This document shows, piece after piece, positions 1 through 9,002 of a DNA stretch of 64,000 nt (the stretch's first letter is position 1; the number at the start of each line of letters is the position of its first letter). The stretch is from Candidatus Paracaedibacteraceae bacterium (GTDB lineage: Bacteria > Pseudomonadota > Alphaproteobacteria > Paracaedibacterales > Paracaedibacteraceae), in contig JAHBYI010000001.1 in the NCBI GenBank assembly GCA_019636035.1, positions 905,168-969,167 of the forward strand. The letters are read 5' to 3'. Below the pieces are notes generated by a model. It made no database searches. It worked only from the letters and a program-made list of their open reading frames with translations, and was not told the origin of the DNA. A program made the translations under genes and the position numbers.

Positions 1-332
1 TCATAAGCATGGGCAGGAACACCACACATGGGGATGTCCTCGCCTTCATTTTTGCCCCGTTTGGTCAGGACAATGTCTAGGGCTTTTGCTGCGGTGACGG
101 CATCCTCAAAGAACAACTCATAAAAGTCACCCAATCGAAAGAATAACAGAGCATCAGGGTATTCCTGTTTTAAATCTTGGTATTGAGCCATAACAGGCGT
201 CAATTTCACGGTTTTTTCTTGGGGTTTTGGGTCAATCGGTTGTTGTGCCGGAGCAGAAAATAGATCTAGCGACACCTCTTCCCTTGTGGGATAGGTCGCT
301 TGAAGAGTGGGTGAAGGGGACTTATGGTTCAT
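1..332 (-). CDS. mutS: DNA mismatch repair protein MutS, N-terminal part (runs off the window start)
   Basis: Only the first 110 codons lie in the window. The translated end reads [10 protein letters not shown]..., then a low-complexity P/Q-rich stretch, then the MutS domain I signature: [20 protein letters not shown] followed by [14 protein letters not shown] and the [11 protein letters not shown] block. The Phe-x-Glu mismatch-wedge element lies downstream, outside what can be judged here. MutS recognises base mismatches and small loops and recruits MutL. The start ATG at 332 is preceded by no strong ribosome site. The roughly 45-residue extension before the conserved core is longer than in many MutS proteins. 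The gene reads out of the window towards lower coordinates. Confidence 0.93.
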   Translation of the reverse strand, partial: MNHKSPSPTLQATYPTREEVSLDLFSAPAQQPIDPKPQEKTVKLTPVMAQYQDLKQEYPDALLFFRLGDFYELFFEDAVTAAKALDIVLTKRGKNEGEDIPMCGVPAHAY

Positions 333-391
333 AACGATTTTTAGGTTTAAAAGTTACTTTAGTCTAACGTACTGAATCTAACCTGTAATGT

Positions 392-509
392 CTATAACCA
401 TTCCATTTAACCTTGCTACAGCTAAATTTGCCACTCACTTAGGGAGCATTAATACGACCTAGATGAGCAACGAATGACGCAGGAGAAAAGTTAAAGGAAA
501 CGACTATAC
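392..509. repeat. Imperfect palindromic intergenic element, copy A
   Basis: The left arm begins TATAACCATTCCATTTAAC. The reverse complement of the right end begins TATAGTCGTTTCCTTTAAC. The centre is GAGCATTAATACG, itself nearly palindromic. Arms of about 55 bp match throughout with scattered differences. A closely related full copy is at 2051-2168 and a single arm is at 4278-4340. The rest of the 333-612 gap shows no gene; its last 100 bases are nearly identical to those before the second LRR gene. Confidence 0.75.
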
Positions 510-612
510 GCCAAAAATAGCGTGTTTTTTCCCCTCTGCCTTTCAAAACCCAATTAACCCGAACCAAAGCTTGTTCGTTCTAAATTCTCTCTTTAATACG
601 CTATTTCCGATA

Positions 613-1872
613 TTACCGCCAACTAGATAGTACGAATGGATATCGAGTTTTTATGGCTTGAGCTCCGGCAACACCGATGTTGTTGCCCCTCAGATCCAAG
701 GATGTGAGATTGCTCAATGTTTGAGATGCCGCTATGGCTTGAGCTCCGGCAGCACCGATGTTGTTGCCCCTCAGATCCAAGGATATGAGATTGCGCAAGG
801 TTTGAGATTCCGCTATGGCTTGAGCTCCGGCAGCACCGATGTTGTTGCTCCCCAGATCCAAGGATGTGAGATTGCTTAAGGTTTGAGATGCCGCTATGGC
901 TTGCGCTCCGTCATCACCGATGTTGTTATATTCCAAATTCAAGGATGTGAGCTTGCTCAATGTTTGAGATGCCGCTATGGCTTGTGCTCCGTCATCACCG
1001 ATGTTGTTGCCTACCAGATACAAGGATGTGAGATTGCTCAATGTTTGAGATGCCGCTATGGCTTCTGTTCCGGCATCGCCGATGTTGTTGCCTACCAGAT
1101 ACAAGGATGTGAGCTTGCTCAATGTTTTAGATGCCGCTATGGTTTGCGCTCCGGCATCGCCGATGTTGTTGTGCCTCAGATCCAAGGATGTGAGATTGCT
1201 TAAGGTTTGAGATTCCGCTATGGCTTGAGTTCCGGCAGCACCGATGTTGTTGTCCAGCAGATCCAAGGATGTGAGCTTCTTCAATGTTTGAGATGTCGCT
1301 ATGGCTTCTGTTCCGGTATCACCGATGTTGTTATATCCCAAATTCAAGGATGTGAGCTTGCTCAATGTTTTAGATGCCGCTATGGCTTGCGCTCCGGCAG
1401 CACCGATCCTGTTATATCCCAAATTCAAGGATGTGAGATTGCTCAATTCTTTAGATGCCGCTATGGCTTGTGTTCCGGCAGCACCGATCTGGTTGCCTAC
1501 CAGATCCAAGGATATGAGCTTATTACCATGCCCCAAAACCGCTTTCAGTGTCTCTAATGTGATACCTCCTTGTAGCTTAAGATTTATACCAGCGTTTTCA
1601 GGAGAGTCATGTAAGTAATTTATTAACGCCTCAGCCTCTCTGGGATTACTCACATCGAATGTCATAACCTTAACGTTCTGTCCATGAAATTCACGGTTAC
1701 CAGTTGCCGTCTTGATGAATTTTGCCGTATTCTTCAGGCTTATGGTGTCTTTTGTGGATAGATTGTTGGCGATTTTCCCCAGAATTCCTGAAGGCATGTC
1801 CTTTAGATCGCTAGAAAATGCCGATGATAAGCATATTAAACTGATTGATGCTAACAGTAGTGTTTTTTTCAT
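613..1872 (-). CDS. Secreted leucine-rich repeat protein with F-box-like segment (11 repeats)
   Basis: A Sec signal peptide (residues 1-20, K-K start, hydrophobic core, SSAFS end) is followed by an F-box-like segment at about residues 24-55: MP, IL, KIANNLS, KD and LKNTAK fall at F-box spacing. A short spacer leads into 11 tandem 27-residue (81-bp) repeats with core LxSLxLxxNxIGxxGxxAIA, the ribonuclease-inhibitor type of LRR, and a cap ending RYPFVLSSWR. Such proteins bind other proteins; secreted F-box/LRR proteins in intracellular bacteria can act on host ubiquitin ligases, which is inference here. The start ATG has GGGAG eight bases upstream. It is the shorter of two tandem copies, by exactly seven repeats. 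The first 44 codons are identical in both copies; the next 73 carry only nonsynonymous differences. Confidence 0.85.
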   Translation of the reverse strand: MKKTLLLASISLICLSSAFSSDLKDMPSGILGKIANNLSTKDTISLKNTAKFIKTATGNREFHGQNVKVMTFDVSNPREAEALINYLHDSPENAGINLKLQGGITLETLKAVLGHGNKLISLDLVGNQIGAAGTQAIAASKELSNLTSLNLGYNRIGAAGAQAIAASKTLSKLTSLNLGYNNIGDTGTEAIATSQTLKKLTSLDLLDNNIGAAGTQAIAESQTLSNLTSLDLRHNNIGDAGAQTIAASKTLSKLTSLYLVGNNIGDAGTEAIAASQTLSNLTSLYLVGNNIGDDGAQAIAASQTLSKLTSLNLEYNNIGDDGAQAIAASQTLSNLTSLDLGSNNIGAAGAQAIAESQTLRNLISLDLRGNNIGAAGAQAIAASQTLSNLTSLDLRGNNIGVAGAQAIKTRYPFVLSSWR

Positions 1873-1893
1873 TTCATGGTCTCCCTGACGTAG

Positions 1894-1908
1894 TGTTCTA
1901 TAAGAACA
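1894..1908. promoter_or_regulatory. 15-bp perfect inverted repeat upstream of LRR gene 1
   Basis: TGTTCT-ATA-AGAACA is a perfect 6-3-6 palindrome lying 22 bases upstream of the LRR start codon, between the likely promoter and the ribosome site. It is conserved at the same distance before the second copy. It could be an operator or a leader hairpin; the binding protein is unknown. The remaining bases up to 2050 are AT-rich upstream sequence shared with the second copy and hold no gene that I can see. Confidence 0.45.
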
Positions 1909-2050
1909 TATCGTTCATACCTTAAAAAATCGTTAATTTACAGGACAAGTTTTAGAATTTTTTAAAAGAGAGAGTTTCTTTGGCTTGGCGGATGAGGTTA
2001 TGGGCTTCAAAATCCACTGTTTTATATGATCAAGAGCGTATCGTGCCGTA

Positions 2051-2168
2051 CTATAGCCATTCCCTTTAACCTTGATATAGCTAAATTCATTGCTTACCTA
2101 GGGAGCATTAACGCGACCTAGATGAGCAACGAATGACGCAGGAGAAAAGTTAAAGGAAACGACTATAC
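2051..2168. repeat. Imperfect palindromic intergenic element, copy B (duplication joint)
   Basis: Same element as at 392-509: the outer arms begin TATAGCCATTCCCTTTAAC and, on the other strand, TATAGTCGTTTCCTTTAAC, with centre GAGCATTAACGCG. It sits exactly where the duplicated upstream region of LRR gene 1 ends and the duplicated downstream region of LRR gene 2 begins, so it marks the joint of the tandem duplication. Confidence 0.75.
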
Positions 2169-2272
2169 GCCAAAAAATAGCGGGTTTCTTCCCCTCTGCC
2201 TTTCAAAACCCAATTAAGCCGAACCAAAGCTTGTTCGTTCTAAATTCTCTCTTTAATATGCTATTTCCGATA

Positions 2273-4099
2273 TTACCACCAACTAGATAGTACGAATGGA
2301 TATCGAGTTTTTATGGCTTGCTCTCCGGCATCGCTGATATTGTTTTTCCCCAGATACAAGGATGTGAGATTGCTTAAGGTTTGAGATGCCGCTATGGCTT
2401 GCGCTCCGTCATCACCGATGTTGTTGCCCCTCAGATCCAAGGATGTGAGATTGCTCAATGTTTGAGATTCCGCTATGGCTTGAGCTCCGTCATCACCGAT
2501 ATTGTTTTTCCCCAGATTCAAGGATGTGAGATTGCTCAATGTTTGAGATGCCGCTATGGCTTGTGCTCCGGCAGTGCCGATCTTGTTATATCCCAAATTC
2601 AAGGATGTGAGATTGCTCAATGTTTGAGATGCCGCTATGGCTTGTGCTCCGGCAGTGCCGATCTTGTTATATCCCAAATTCAAGGATGTGAGATTGCTTA
2701 AGGTTTGAGATGTCGCTATGGCTTCTGTTCCGGCATCGCCGATGTTGTTGAGTCTCAGATTCAAGGATGTGAGATTGCTTAAGGTTTGAGATGCCGCTAT
2801 GGCTTCTGTTCCGGTATCACCGATCTTGTTGAGTCCCAGATCCAAGGATGTGAGATTGCTCAATGTTTGAGATTCCGCTATGGCTTGCGCTCCGGCAGTG
2901 CCGATGTTGTTGTGCCTCAGATCCAAGGATGTGAGCTTGCTTAATGTTTGAGATGCTGTTATGGCTTGCGCTCCGGCATCACCGATGTTGTTGCCCACCA
3001 GATTCAAGGATGTGAGATTGCTCAATTCTTTAGATGCCGCTATGGCTTGAGTTCCGGCAGCACCGATGTTGTTGCCCACCAGATTCAAGGATGTGAGATT
3101 GCTCAATGTTTGAGATGCCGTTATGGCTTGCGCTCCGGCAGCACCGATGTTGTTGCTCCCCAGATCCAAGGATGTGAGATTGCTTAAGGTTTGAGATGCC
3201 GCTATGGCTTGCGCTCCGGCAGTGCCGATGTCGTTGCCCACCAGATTCAAGGATGTGAGATTGCTCAAGGTTTGAGATGTCGATATGGCTTCCGTTCCGG
3301 CAGTGCCGATGTTGTTGTCCTCCAGATCTAAGGATATGGGCTTGCTTAATGTTTGAGATGCCGCTATGGCTTGTGCTCCGGCAGCACCGATCTTGTTATA
3401 TCCCAAATTCAAGGATGTGAGATTGCTTAAGGTTTTAGATTCCGCTATGGCTTGCGCTCCGGCATCGCCGATGTAGTTATATACCAAATTCAAGGATGTG
3501 AGCTTCTTCAATGTTTGAGATTCTGCTATGGCTTGTGCTCCGGCAGCACCGATGTTGTTGTTTCTCAGATCCAAGGATGTGAGATTGCTTAAGGTTTTAG
3601 ATATCGCTATGGCTTGCGCTCCGGCATCGCCGATGTAGTTATATCCCAAATTCAAGGATGTGAGATTGCTTAAGGTTTCAGATGCCGCTATGGCTTGCGC
3701 TCCGGCATCGCCGATGTAGTTTTTCCCCAGATTCAAGGATGTGAGCTTTTTACCATGCTCCAAAACCGCTTTCAGTGTCTCTAATGTGACCCTTCCGAAT
3801 AGCCTAAGATTTATACCAGCGTTTTCAGGAGAGTCTTCTAAGTAATTTATTAACGCCTCAGCCTCTCTGGGATTACTCACATCGAATGTCATAACCTTAA
3901 CGTTCTGTCCATGAAATTCACGGTTATCAGTTGCCTTCTTGATGAGTTTTGTCGTATTCTTCAGCCTTATGGTGTCTTTTGTGGATAGATTGTTGGCGAT
4001 TTTCCCCAGAATTCCTGAAGGCATGTCCTTTAGATCGCTAGAAAATGCCGATGATAAGCATATTAAACTGATTGATGCTAACAGTAGTGTTTTTTTCAT
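2273..4099 (-). CDS. Secreted leucine-rich repeat protein with F-box-like segment (18 repeats)
   Basis: Longer paralogue of the neighbouring LRR gene: identical first 44 residues including the signal peptide, the same F-box-like segment (about residues 24-55), then 18 tandem 27-residue LRRs and a cap ending RYPFVLSSWW. The length difference of 189 residues equals seven repeats exactly. Repeats 14 and 15 are identical in protein and practically identical in DNA, a sign of recent unequal exchange. Variable positions cluster on the residues after LxSLxLxx and after IG, which lie on or near the concave face in this LRR class. Repeat 6 begins PISL instead of LTSL. The upstream region with its 15-bp palindrome is a near-exact copy of that of the first gene, so the two are probably co-regulated but separately transcribed. 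Exported; a role in host interaction is inferred. Confidence 0.85.
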   Translation of the reverse strand: MKKTLLLASISLICLSSAFSSDLKDMPSGILGKIANNLSTKDTIRLKNTTKLIKKATDNREFHGQNVKVMTFDVSNPREAEALINYLEDSPENAGINLRLFGRVTLETLKAVLEHGKKLTSLNLGKNYIGDAGAQAIAASETLSNLTSLNLGYNYIGDAGAQAIAISKTLSNLTSLDLRNNNIGAAGAQAIAESQTLKKLTSLNLVYNYIGDAGAQAIAESKTLSNLTSLNLGYNKIGAAGAQAIAASQTLSKPISLDLEDNNIGTAGTEAISTSQTLSNLTSLNLVGNDIGTAGAQAIAASQTLSNLTSLDLGSNNIGAAGAQAITASQTLSNLTSLNLVGNNIGAAGTQAIAASKELSNLTSLNLVGNNIGDAGAQAITASQTLSKLTSLDLRHNNIGTAGAQAIAESQTLSNLTSLDLGLNKIGDTGTEAIAASQTLSNLTSLNLRLNNIGDAGTEAIATSQTLSNLTSLNLGYNKIGTAGAQAIAASQTLSNLTSLNLGYNKIGTAGAQAIAASQTLSNLTSLNLGKNNIGDDGAQAIAESQTLSNLTSLDLRGNNIGDDGAQAIAASQTLSNLTSLYLGKNNISDAGEQAIKTRYPFVLSSWW

Positions 4100-4120
4100 T
4101 TCATGGTCTCCCTGACGTAG

Positions 4121-4135
4121 TGTTCTATAAGAACA
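4121..4135. promoter_or_regulatory. 15-bp perfect inverted repeat upstream of LRR gene 2
   Basis: Same TGTTCT-ATA-AGAACA palindrome as before the first LRR gene, again 22 bases upstream of the start codon. Confidence 0.45.
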
Positions 4136-4277
4136 TATCGTTCATACCTTAAAAAATCGTTAATTTACAGGACAAGTTTTAGAATTTTTTAAAAGAGAGA
4201 GTTTCTTTGGCTTGGCGGATGAGGTTATGGGCTTCAAAATCCAATGTTTTGTATGATCAAGAGCGTATCGTGCCGTA

Positions 4278-4340
4278 CTATAGTCATTCCCTTTTACTTT
4301 TCTCTTGCGTCATTCGTTGCTTACCTAGTTTGCTTAGGCA
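4278..4340. repeat. Single arm of the palindromic element, copy C
   Basis: Begins CTATAGTCATTCCCTTTTAC and continues with TCTTGCGTCATTCGTTGC, matching one arm of the elements at 392 and 2051. The second arm is missing. It bounds the outer end of the second duplication unit. Confidence 0.65.
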
Positions 4341-4361
4341 TCGCTCTTTGTATATGATGTT

Positions 4362-4940
4362 CTAGCGATAGTTCCTCTGAATTCTCTCTGGATAAATTCG
4401 TGAGCCAAGTAAGGGTGTGTTTATCCACAGATAGGTCATAATAATTGTCAAAATCAGATAGGCTAATAATAGGATGAGTGTATCCTTAGAAAATGATGGG
4501 GGTAAGTTGTATTCTGGGTTGTATTTTATTATTTCGTAAAAATAATTGACGCCAATAAAACCTAGATTCATTCAGATTGCGAAACATAGATTTTTAAAGT
4601 TTGAGTTATTATTCAGCCGGTAAGGCCGTGCTGTACAGTTGCGAAACGTTGATTTTGTCGCGTGGTAATAGACCCATAATCCAGATATAATAAGCCAATA
4701 AAAAGCAGAAATTTCAACCGAATATTTTTTCGTAACGTCAATAAAATTGCTGAGTAATGGTGACTGAATCAAGAAATCATTTAAGGCAACAGTTAAGTAT
4801 AATAGTACCTAATAAGTTGATATACGACCAGGGGTACGATGGAAAGTAAGGCGGAATATATAAATTAAACTTGTTCCTAAAGCGGCTATCTCAAAGAGTG
4901 TAAGTTTGTCTGACGATGAGTGTCTATTAACTATTCTCAT
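4362..4940 (-). pseudogene. Membrane-protein gene with two in-frame stop codons
   Basis: A single reading frame of 193 codons runs from the ATG at 4940, eight bases after the parC stop, to the stop at 4362 with no frameshift. It is broken by TAG at 4811-4809 (codon 44) and TGA at 4574-4572 (codon 123). The frame encodes hydrophobic segments typical of a small integral membrane protein: around codons 16-32, 72-90, 127-137 and 153-172. The pieces have no independent ribosome sites of note, apart from an ATG immediately after the TGA. I do not recognise the family. The most economical reading is a recently inactivated gene that followed parC. TGA recoding is unlikely because TAG also interrupts it and parC itself stops at TGA. 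Confidence 0.6.
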
Positions 4941-4947
4941 CTTTTAT

Positions 4948-7176
4948 TCACCCCTCAAATTTATTGCTGCGTGGGAAACCAATCGGTGCGAGACGGCCTA
5001 AGGTTGCCCGTCGTCCTTTCCACATCAACAGGTCTTTTTCCGTAGTGCGTTTGTTGTTTCGGACCCAGCTGAGGCCATCTGCTTCATTAAAGATCTTGAT
5101 GTCACTAAGGCTCCCTTGGCGGTATTTCTGAATCATGACGCCGCGCCCTCTTGACAGAGTCGGCATATCGGCAACAGGAAAGACTAGGAGCTTACGGTTT
5201 TCACCGATACAGGCCACCATATCACCCGTTACCTCAAGGCATGCCATTGCTTTGGCACCGTCATCCCCGAGTGTCATGACTTGTTTTCCTTGGCGTGTTT
5301 GGGCAATCACATCATCTGTTGAGGCGACAAAGCCACGTGAATCGGTGGATGCTAAAAGATACTGTTTATGTTGACTTGGCTTGACGACACAAAGGTGCAG
5401 GATTTCTTCGTTATTATCCAGTTCAATCATCATGCGGATCGGCTCACCATGACCACGGCCACCGGGCAGTTTATCCACACCAATGGTATAAAACTTACCA
5501 TTGCTGGCAAACACTAGGATTTTGTCCGTTGTTTCTCCCTGGATGACAGAACCTGCTCCATCGCCTTCTTTGTATTTGATATCATCCGGGTTGACGTTAT
5601 GTCCCTTAATGCAACGGATCCAACCCATCTGAGAACAGACAATCGTGACGTCTTCACGCTCAATGACCGCCTCAATCGGGATGATCACAGCAGTAGGCGC
5701 ATCAGCCAGAGTTGTGCGACGTTTGCCGATAACGGTATCAAGGCCGTATTTCTTTTCGATTGTTTTGATGTCGGATTTAATGCGTTTCCATTGCAGCGTC
5801 TCGGTTGCCAAAAGGGTTTGTAACTCTTCACGTTCTTTGGTCAAATCCGTATGTTCTTGGCGAATTTCAATTTCTTGAAGTTTGCGTAATGCCCTGAGGC
5901 GCATGTTCAAAATAGCTTCAACCTGATTGTCGGTTAGGTTGAATTTTTCAATCATATAGGTTTTCGGTTCGTCTTCTTCGCGAATGATGCGGATAACCTC
6001 ATCGATGTTGAGATAGGCAACAAGATAACCTTCCAGGATTTCAAGGCGAGCAGTGATTTGATCAATTCGGTGATTTGATCTGCGGATTAAGACGTCTTGT
6101 CGATGGTTCAAAAAGCATTGCAAGACTTCCTTGAGGGACATAACGCGCGGGGTGCGACCCCCGTCCAAAACGTTCATGTTCAGGGAAAATCTTGATTCCA
6201 GATCGGTTGCTTTGAACAGGGATTCCATCAAAACCTCAGGATCCACATTACGACTTTTGGGGACGAGGACAATGCGAATATCATCGGCTGATTCATCGCG
6301 GACATCATCTAAAAGCGGGAGTTTCTTTGCATTCAAAAGCTCAGCGATTTTCTCAATGAGTTTTGACTTACCAACCTGATATGGAATTTCAGTGATAATA
6401 ATTTGATAGGTACCGGCCTTTTGTTGCTCGGTTTCCCAACGGGCACGCATGCGGAAGCTGCCACGGCCTGTTTCATAAGAACGTAGCATGGATTCAGGGG
6501 ATTCAACCAAAATACCCCCTGTCGGAAAATCCGGGGCAGGGACGAACTGCATAAGATCAGCAACTGTACAATTAGGTTTATCGATCAGGTGGATCATTGC
6601 TTGGCAAAGTTCGGCCAAGTTATGGGGGGGAATCGATGTTGCCATTCCCACAGCAATACCACTGGCACCATTGGCTAGAATATTGGGGAAAGCTGCCGGG
6701 AAAACTAAGGGCTCATCCGCTTCACCGTCATAGGTTGGGCGAAAATCAATGGCGTCTTCATCAATCCCCTCCATGAGCATCACAGCGAGATCAGTCAGGC
6801 GAGCTTCGGTATAACGCATGGCAGCAGCATTGTCGCCGTCAATGTTACCAAAGTTACCTTGCCCATCAATCAAGGGATAACGCACGGAAAAGTCCTGAGC
6901 CAATCGCACGAGAGCATCATAAATAGCTTGGTCACCGTGAGGGTGAAACTTACCCATGACATCACCGACAACGCGGGCAGATTTCTTAAACGGGGAATTG
7001 GGGTTAAGTTTTAGCTGTTGCATCGCATAAATCAAACGGCGATGAACAGGTTTCAGACCATCGCGGACATCCGGCAGGGATCGTGAAATAATCGTCGACA
7101 AGGCATAGGCCAAGTACCGGTCACCCAGTGCCTTTTCAAAAGGGACATCATTAATTATTTCAGCTGCTTTGGTCAT
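4948..7176 (-). CDS. parC: DNA topoisomerase IV subunit A
   Basis: Type IIA topoisomerase A subunit. With ParE it unlinks daughter chromosomes by ATP-driven double-strand passage. The breakage-reunion domain opens with [20 protein letters not shown] and the DGLKPVHRR motif, and the catalytic tyrosine is in [11 protein letters not shown] (Tyr122). The tower and coiled-coil follow to about residue 480, and a short beta-pinwheel C-terminal domain ends the protein. The 742-residue length fits ParC, not GyrA, as does the absence of a long C-terminal domain with a GyrA box. The ATG at 7176 is preferred over the TTG two codons earlier because it aligns with the usual start. No strong ribosome site is visible. 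The broken membrane-protein frame follows immediately downstream. Confidence 0.93.
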   Translation of the reverse strand: MTKAAEIINDVPFEKALGDRYLAYALSTIISRSLPDVRDGLKPVHRRLIYAMQQLKLNPNSPFKKSARVVGDVMGKFHPHGDQAIYDALVRLAQDFSVRYPLIDGQGNFGNIDGDNAAAMRYTEARLTDLAVMLMEGIDEDAIDFRPTYDGEADEPLVFPAAFPNILANGASGIAVGMATSIPPHNLAELCQAMIHLIDKPNCTVADLMQFVPAPDFPTGGILVESPESMLRSYETGRGSFRMRARWETEQQKAGTYQIIITEIPYQVGKSKLIEKIAELLNAKKLPLLDDVRDESADDIRIVLVPKSRNVDPEVLMESLFKATDLESRFSLNMNVLDGGRTPRVMSLKEVLQCFLNHRQDVLIRRSNHRIDQITARLEILEGYLVAYLNIDEVIRIIREEDEPKTYMIEKFNLTDNQVEAILNMRLRALRKLQEIEIRQEHTDLTKEREELQTLLATETLQWKRIKSDIKTIEKKYGLDTVIGKRRTTLADAPTAVIIPIEAVIEREDVTIVCSQMGWIRCIKGHNVNPDDIKYKEGDGAGSVIQGETTDKILVFASNGKFYTIGVDKLPGGRGHGEPIRMMIELDNNEEILHLCVVKPSQHKQYLLASTDSRGFVASTDDVIAQTRQGKQVMTLGDDGAKAMACLEVTGDMVACIGENRKLLVFPVADMPTLSRGRGVMIQKYRQGSLSDIKIFNEADGLSWVRNNKRTTEKDLLMWKGRRATLGRLAPIGFPRSNKFEG

Positions 7177-7334
7177 AATCAATCCGCATAAACATTTACT
7201 TATATACAGTATATGCTAATTAGCCCCCTAAGAATCAAGGGTTTTGGCCTATATATTTGTTTAAACAAGATTATTATACTGGAATGTCAGAAATGATGAT
7301 CAGAGGTAAAATATTGGATAGATTTAGTGCTTGT

Positions 7335-8360
7335 TTAGTTATGATGGTTAGAAGAGGTAATACTATTTAGCTCAATTTCCAGTTTCTGAATGGAGCCAAG
7401 TATAACATCAAAAGATGGCGTATCCCCAAAAACCATCATTGCCATACTATGATAATCTTCCCTTAAATAATTGAGTAAATGATTATTTGGGTAAAGTTTA
7501 AAGCTACCTGGTATCGCTTCCTCATATTTTGCCCAAGATGTACGAAAATACTGTTTCTTATTAGCTATAATGCTATCTAATAAATCAATATTTTTAATAG
7601 CCTGTTGGTGTATCCCTGCCTCTATCATTTGATAAATATCGTAGTAGTGTCGTGAGAGTCTATCGCCAAATTGTTTTTCTTGCGGGCGGTTATTTTCAGC
7701 CTGTAAAATTGTAGTTTTTTCCCAAAATGTTCTGATTGGTGATAAAACCCGTAGAGTTGTCTCTTGCTTTTCCAGAATGTCACCAAACGTATCTTCAATG
7801 TATGAAGATATAGGTCTTGTTTCAGAGGGGTAGATATCTCCGCGAACGCCCATTTCTAGCAAAACTGATTTTTTTATGTAAGGGCTATCCTCTAAAGTAA
7901 TAACGGATGGATAAATAAACCGAAGATTTTTTGGTTCTTTTTCATCTATGGTTATTTCCCATTGATAGATGTCTGAAAAGTGATTTCCGATTGATTGTTC
8001 AAGGGCTGGTTTGAGAATATGATGAACAAAATGAATAGCTTGTTCATCATTTGATTCTAGTCGTTTATTGAATTTCTTTCCTGAAAGACTATTTTCGTCC
8101 ACATTGCCAGAAAATAAACTCTTATCAATCGTAATGTCGCAATCTTCTGAAAACCTATGAATTAACCCGTAACACTTAGATAAAGATGTTCCGCCTTTAA
8201 AGGTTAAGTGCTGAGCTAAATCTAACTCAAATACTCTGGCCAACAACCAGGTAACCCAAAAATCTTTTTCAATCAAAAGTTGTGAAATCTGTTTTTTATC
8301 AGACGTGCGATTTAAGAGTTCTCTTTTCTCGTCATTCGATAGTTCAATATATGTTGGCAA
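7335..8360 (-). CDS. AbiEii-type nucleotidyltransferase toxin
   Basis: Toxin half of an AbiE (type IV) toxin-antitoxin module. The nucleotidyltransferase signature is present: EKDFWVTWLL at residues 31-40, FKGGTSLSK at 54-62 (the G-S motif) and the metal-binding SEDCDIT at 71-77. The length (341) is normal for the family, which transfers nucleotides, in studied members to tRNA acceptor ends, and stops growth. The gene starts 17 bases before the end of its antitoxin gene, so the two are translationally coupled. The reading frame looks intact. Confidence 0.85.
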   Translation of the reverse strand: MPTYIELSNDEKRELLNRTSDKKQISQLLIEKDFWVTWLLARVFELDLAQHLTFKGGTSLSKCYGLIHRFSEDCDITIDKSLFSGNVDENSLSGKKFNKRLESNDEQAIHFVHHILKPALEQSIGNHFSDIYQWEITIDEKEPKNLRFIYPSVITLEDSPYIKKSVLLEMGVRGDIYPSETRPISSYIEDTFGDILEKQETTLRVLSPIRTFWEKTTILQAENNRPQEKQFGDRLSRHYYDIYQMIEAGIHQQAIKNIDLLDSIIANKKQYFRTSWAKYEEAIPGSFKLYPNNHLLNYLREDYHSMAMMVFGDTPSFDVILGSIQKLEIELNSITSSNHHN

Positions 8361-8952
8361 TTTTCATCATCCTGTTAATTATAGGGACTAAATTTCTTGT
8401 CGTTCTTGTTTTTAATCCATTGAGAAGGATCATATCAGCCTTGGAAAGACGATTGATAATCGTTGTGAGAAATGTATCAGAAATCTGGTTAGAACCAAAA
8501 TATCTTAAGGCTTGAATAATGATCCCCACAGGGGTTCCTGCTCCGGCCATTTTTTTTGGGTCTGCATGAATAAAGTGAAGAGTTATCCCACAAATACTGA
8601 TGTCGTGGGTATTTCCATCTGTCAAATACATTAATCTAGCAGGGACTTGTGTTGAAAATCCAACTAAATTTGCTGCGTTTAACGGATCCAAGACGAATGA
8701 TTGTCCCATTCTTCTGGAATATGCGTCCAAGATATCTTTGATATCTGGCGATAAATCCCCCAAGAGCTGGCTTTTGTTTGGTTTATCATAAAGTCCATAT
8801 CCTAGCCGACGAATATCTCCTTTTTGAGATAATCTATGCAAGATAACGTCTATATTGCCACGACTACCCAGATCTGCAAAATCATTTGCACAAAATACTG
8901 CTCCGTTCGGTTTATCGGATATTTTAAGTTGCAATGCATTTGCTATAGACAT
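8344..8952 (-). CDS. AbiEi-like antitoxin / transcriptional regulator (DUF6088-type)
   Basis: Antitoxin partner of the downstream AbiEii toxin. An N-terminal winged-helix region (residues 10-60; FADLGSRGNIDVILHRLSQ followed by GDIRRLGYGLYD) matches the AbiEi-type DNA-binding domain that represses its own operon. The rest is the C-terminal antitoxin domain. The ATG at 8952 is chosen because GGAGG lies five bases before it; an ATG four codons upstream overlaps that ribosome site. A good sigma-70-like promoter lies just upstream. It could also be called a DUF6088 protein; pairing with AbiEii makes the role fairly safe. Confidence 0.8.
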   Translation of the reverse strand: MSIANALQLKISDKPNGAVFCANDFADLGSRGNIDVILHRLSQKGDIRRLGYGLYDKPNKSQLLGDLSPDIKDILDAYSRRMGQSFVLDPLNAANLVGFSTQVPARLMYLTDGNTHDISICGITLHFIHADPKKMAGAGTPVGIIIQALRYFGSNQISDTFLTTIINRLSKADMILLNGLKTRTTRNLVPIINRMMKIANIY

Positions 8953-8973
8953 AACAGCCTCCATGTAATAAAA

Positions 8974-9002
8974 AATATATATTTTTCTTACAAAAATGTC
9001 AA
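8974..9002 (-). promoter_or_regulatory. Promoter of the AbiE operon
   Basis: On the minus strand TTGACA (-35) is separated by exactly 17 bases from TATATT (-10). Transcription would start near 8967, giving a leader of about 15 bases containing the GGAGG ribosome site. Confidence 0.65.

Noticed and set aside
658..3187. Several plus-strand open frames with Cys-rich 27-residue repeats across the LRR region
   Set aside because: They are antisense shadows of the 81-bp LRR repeats, which keep all frames periodically open. They have no ribosome sites or signal sequences.
613..4099. The repeat tracts as a CRISPR array
   Set aside because: The 81-bp units are continuous coding LRRs without spacers.
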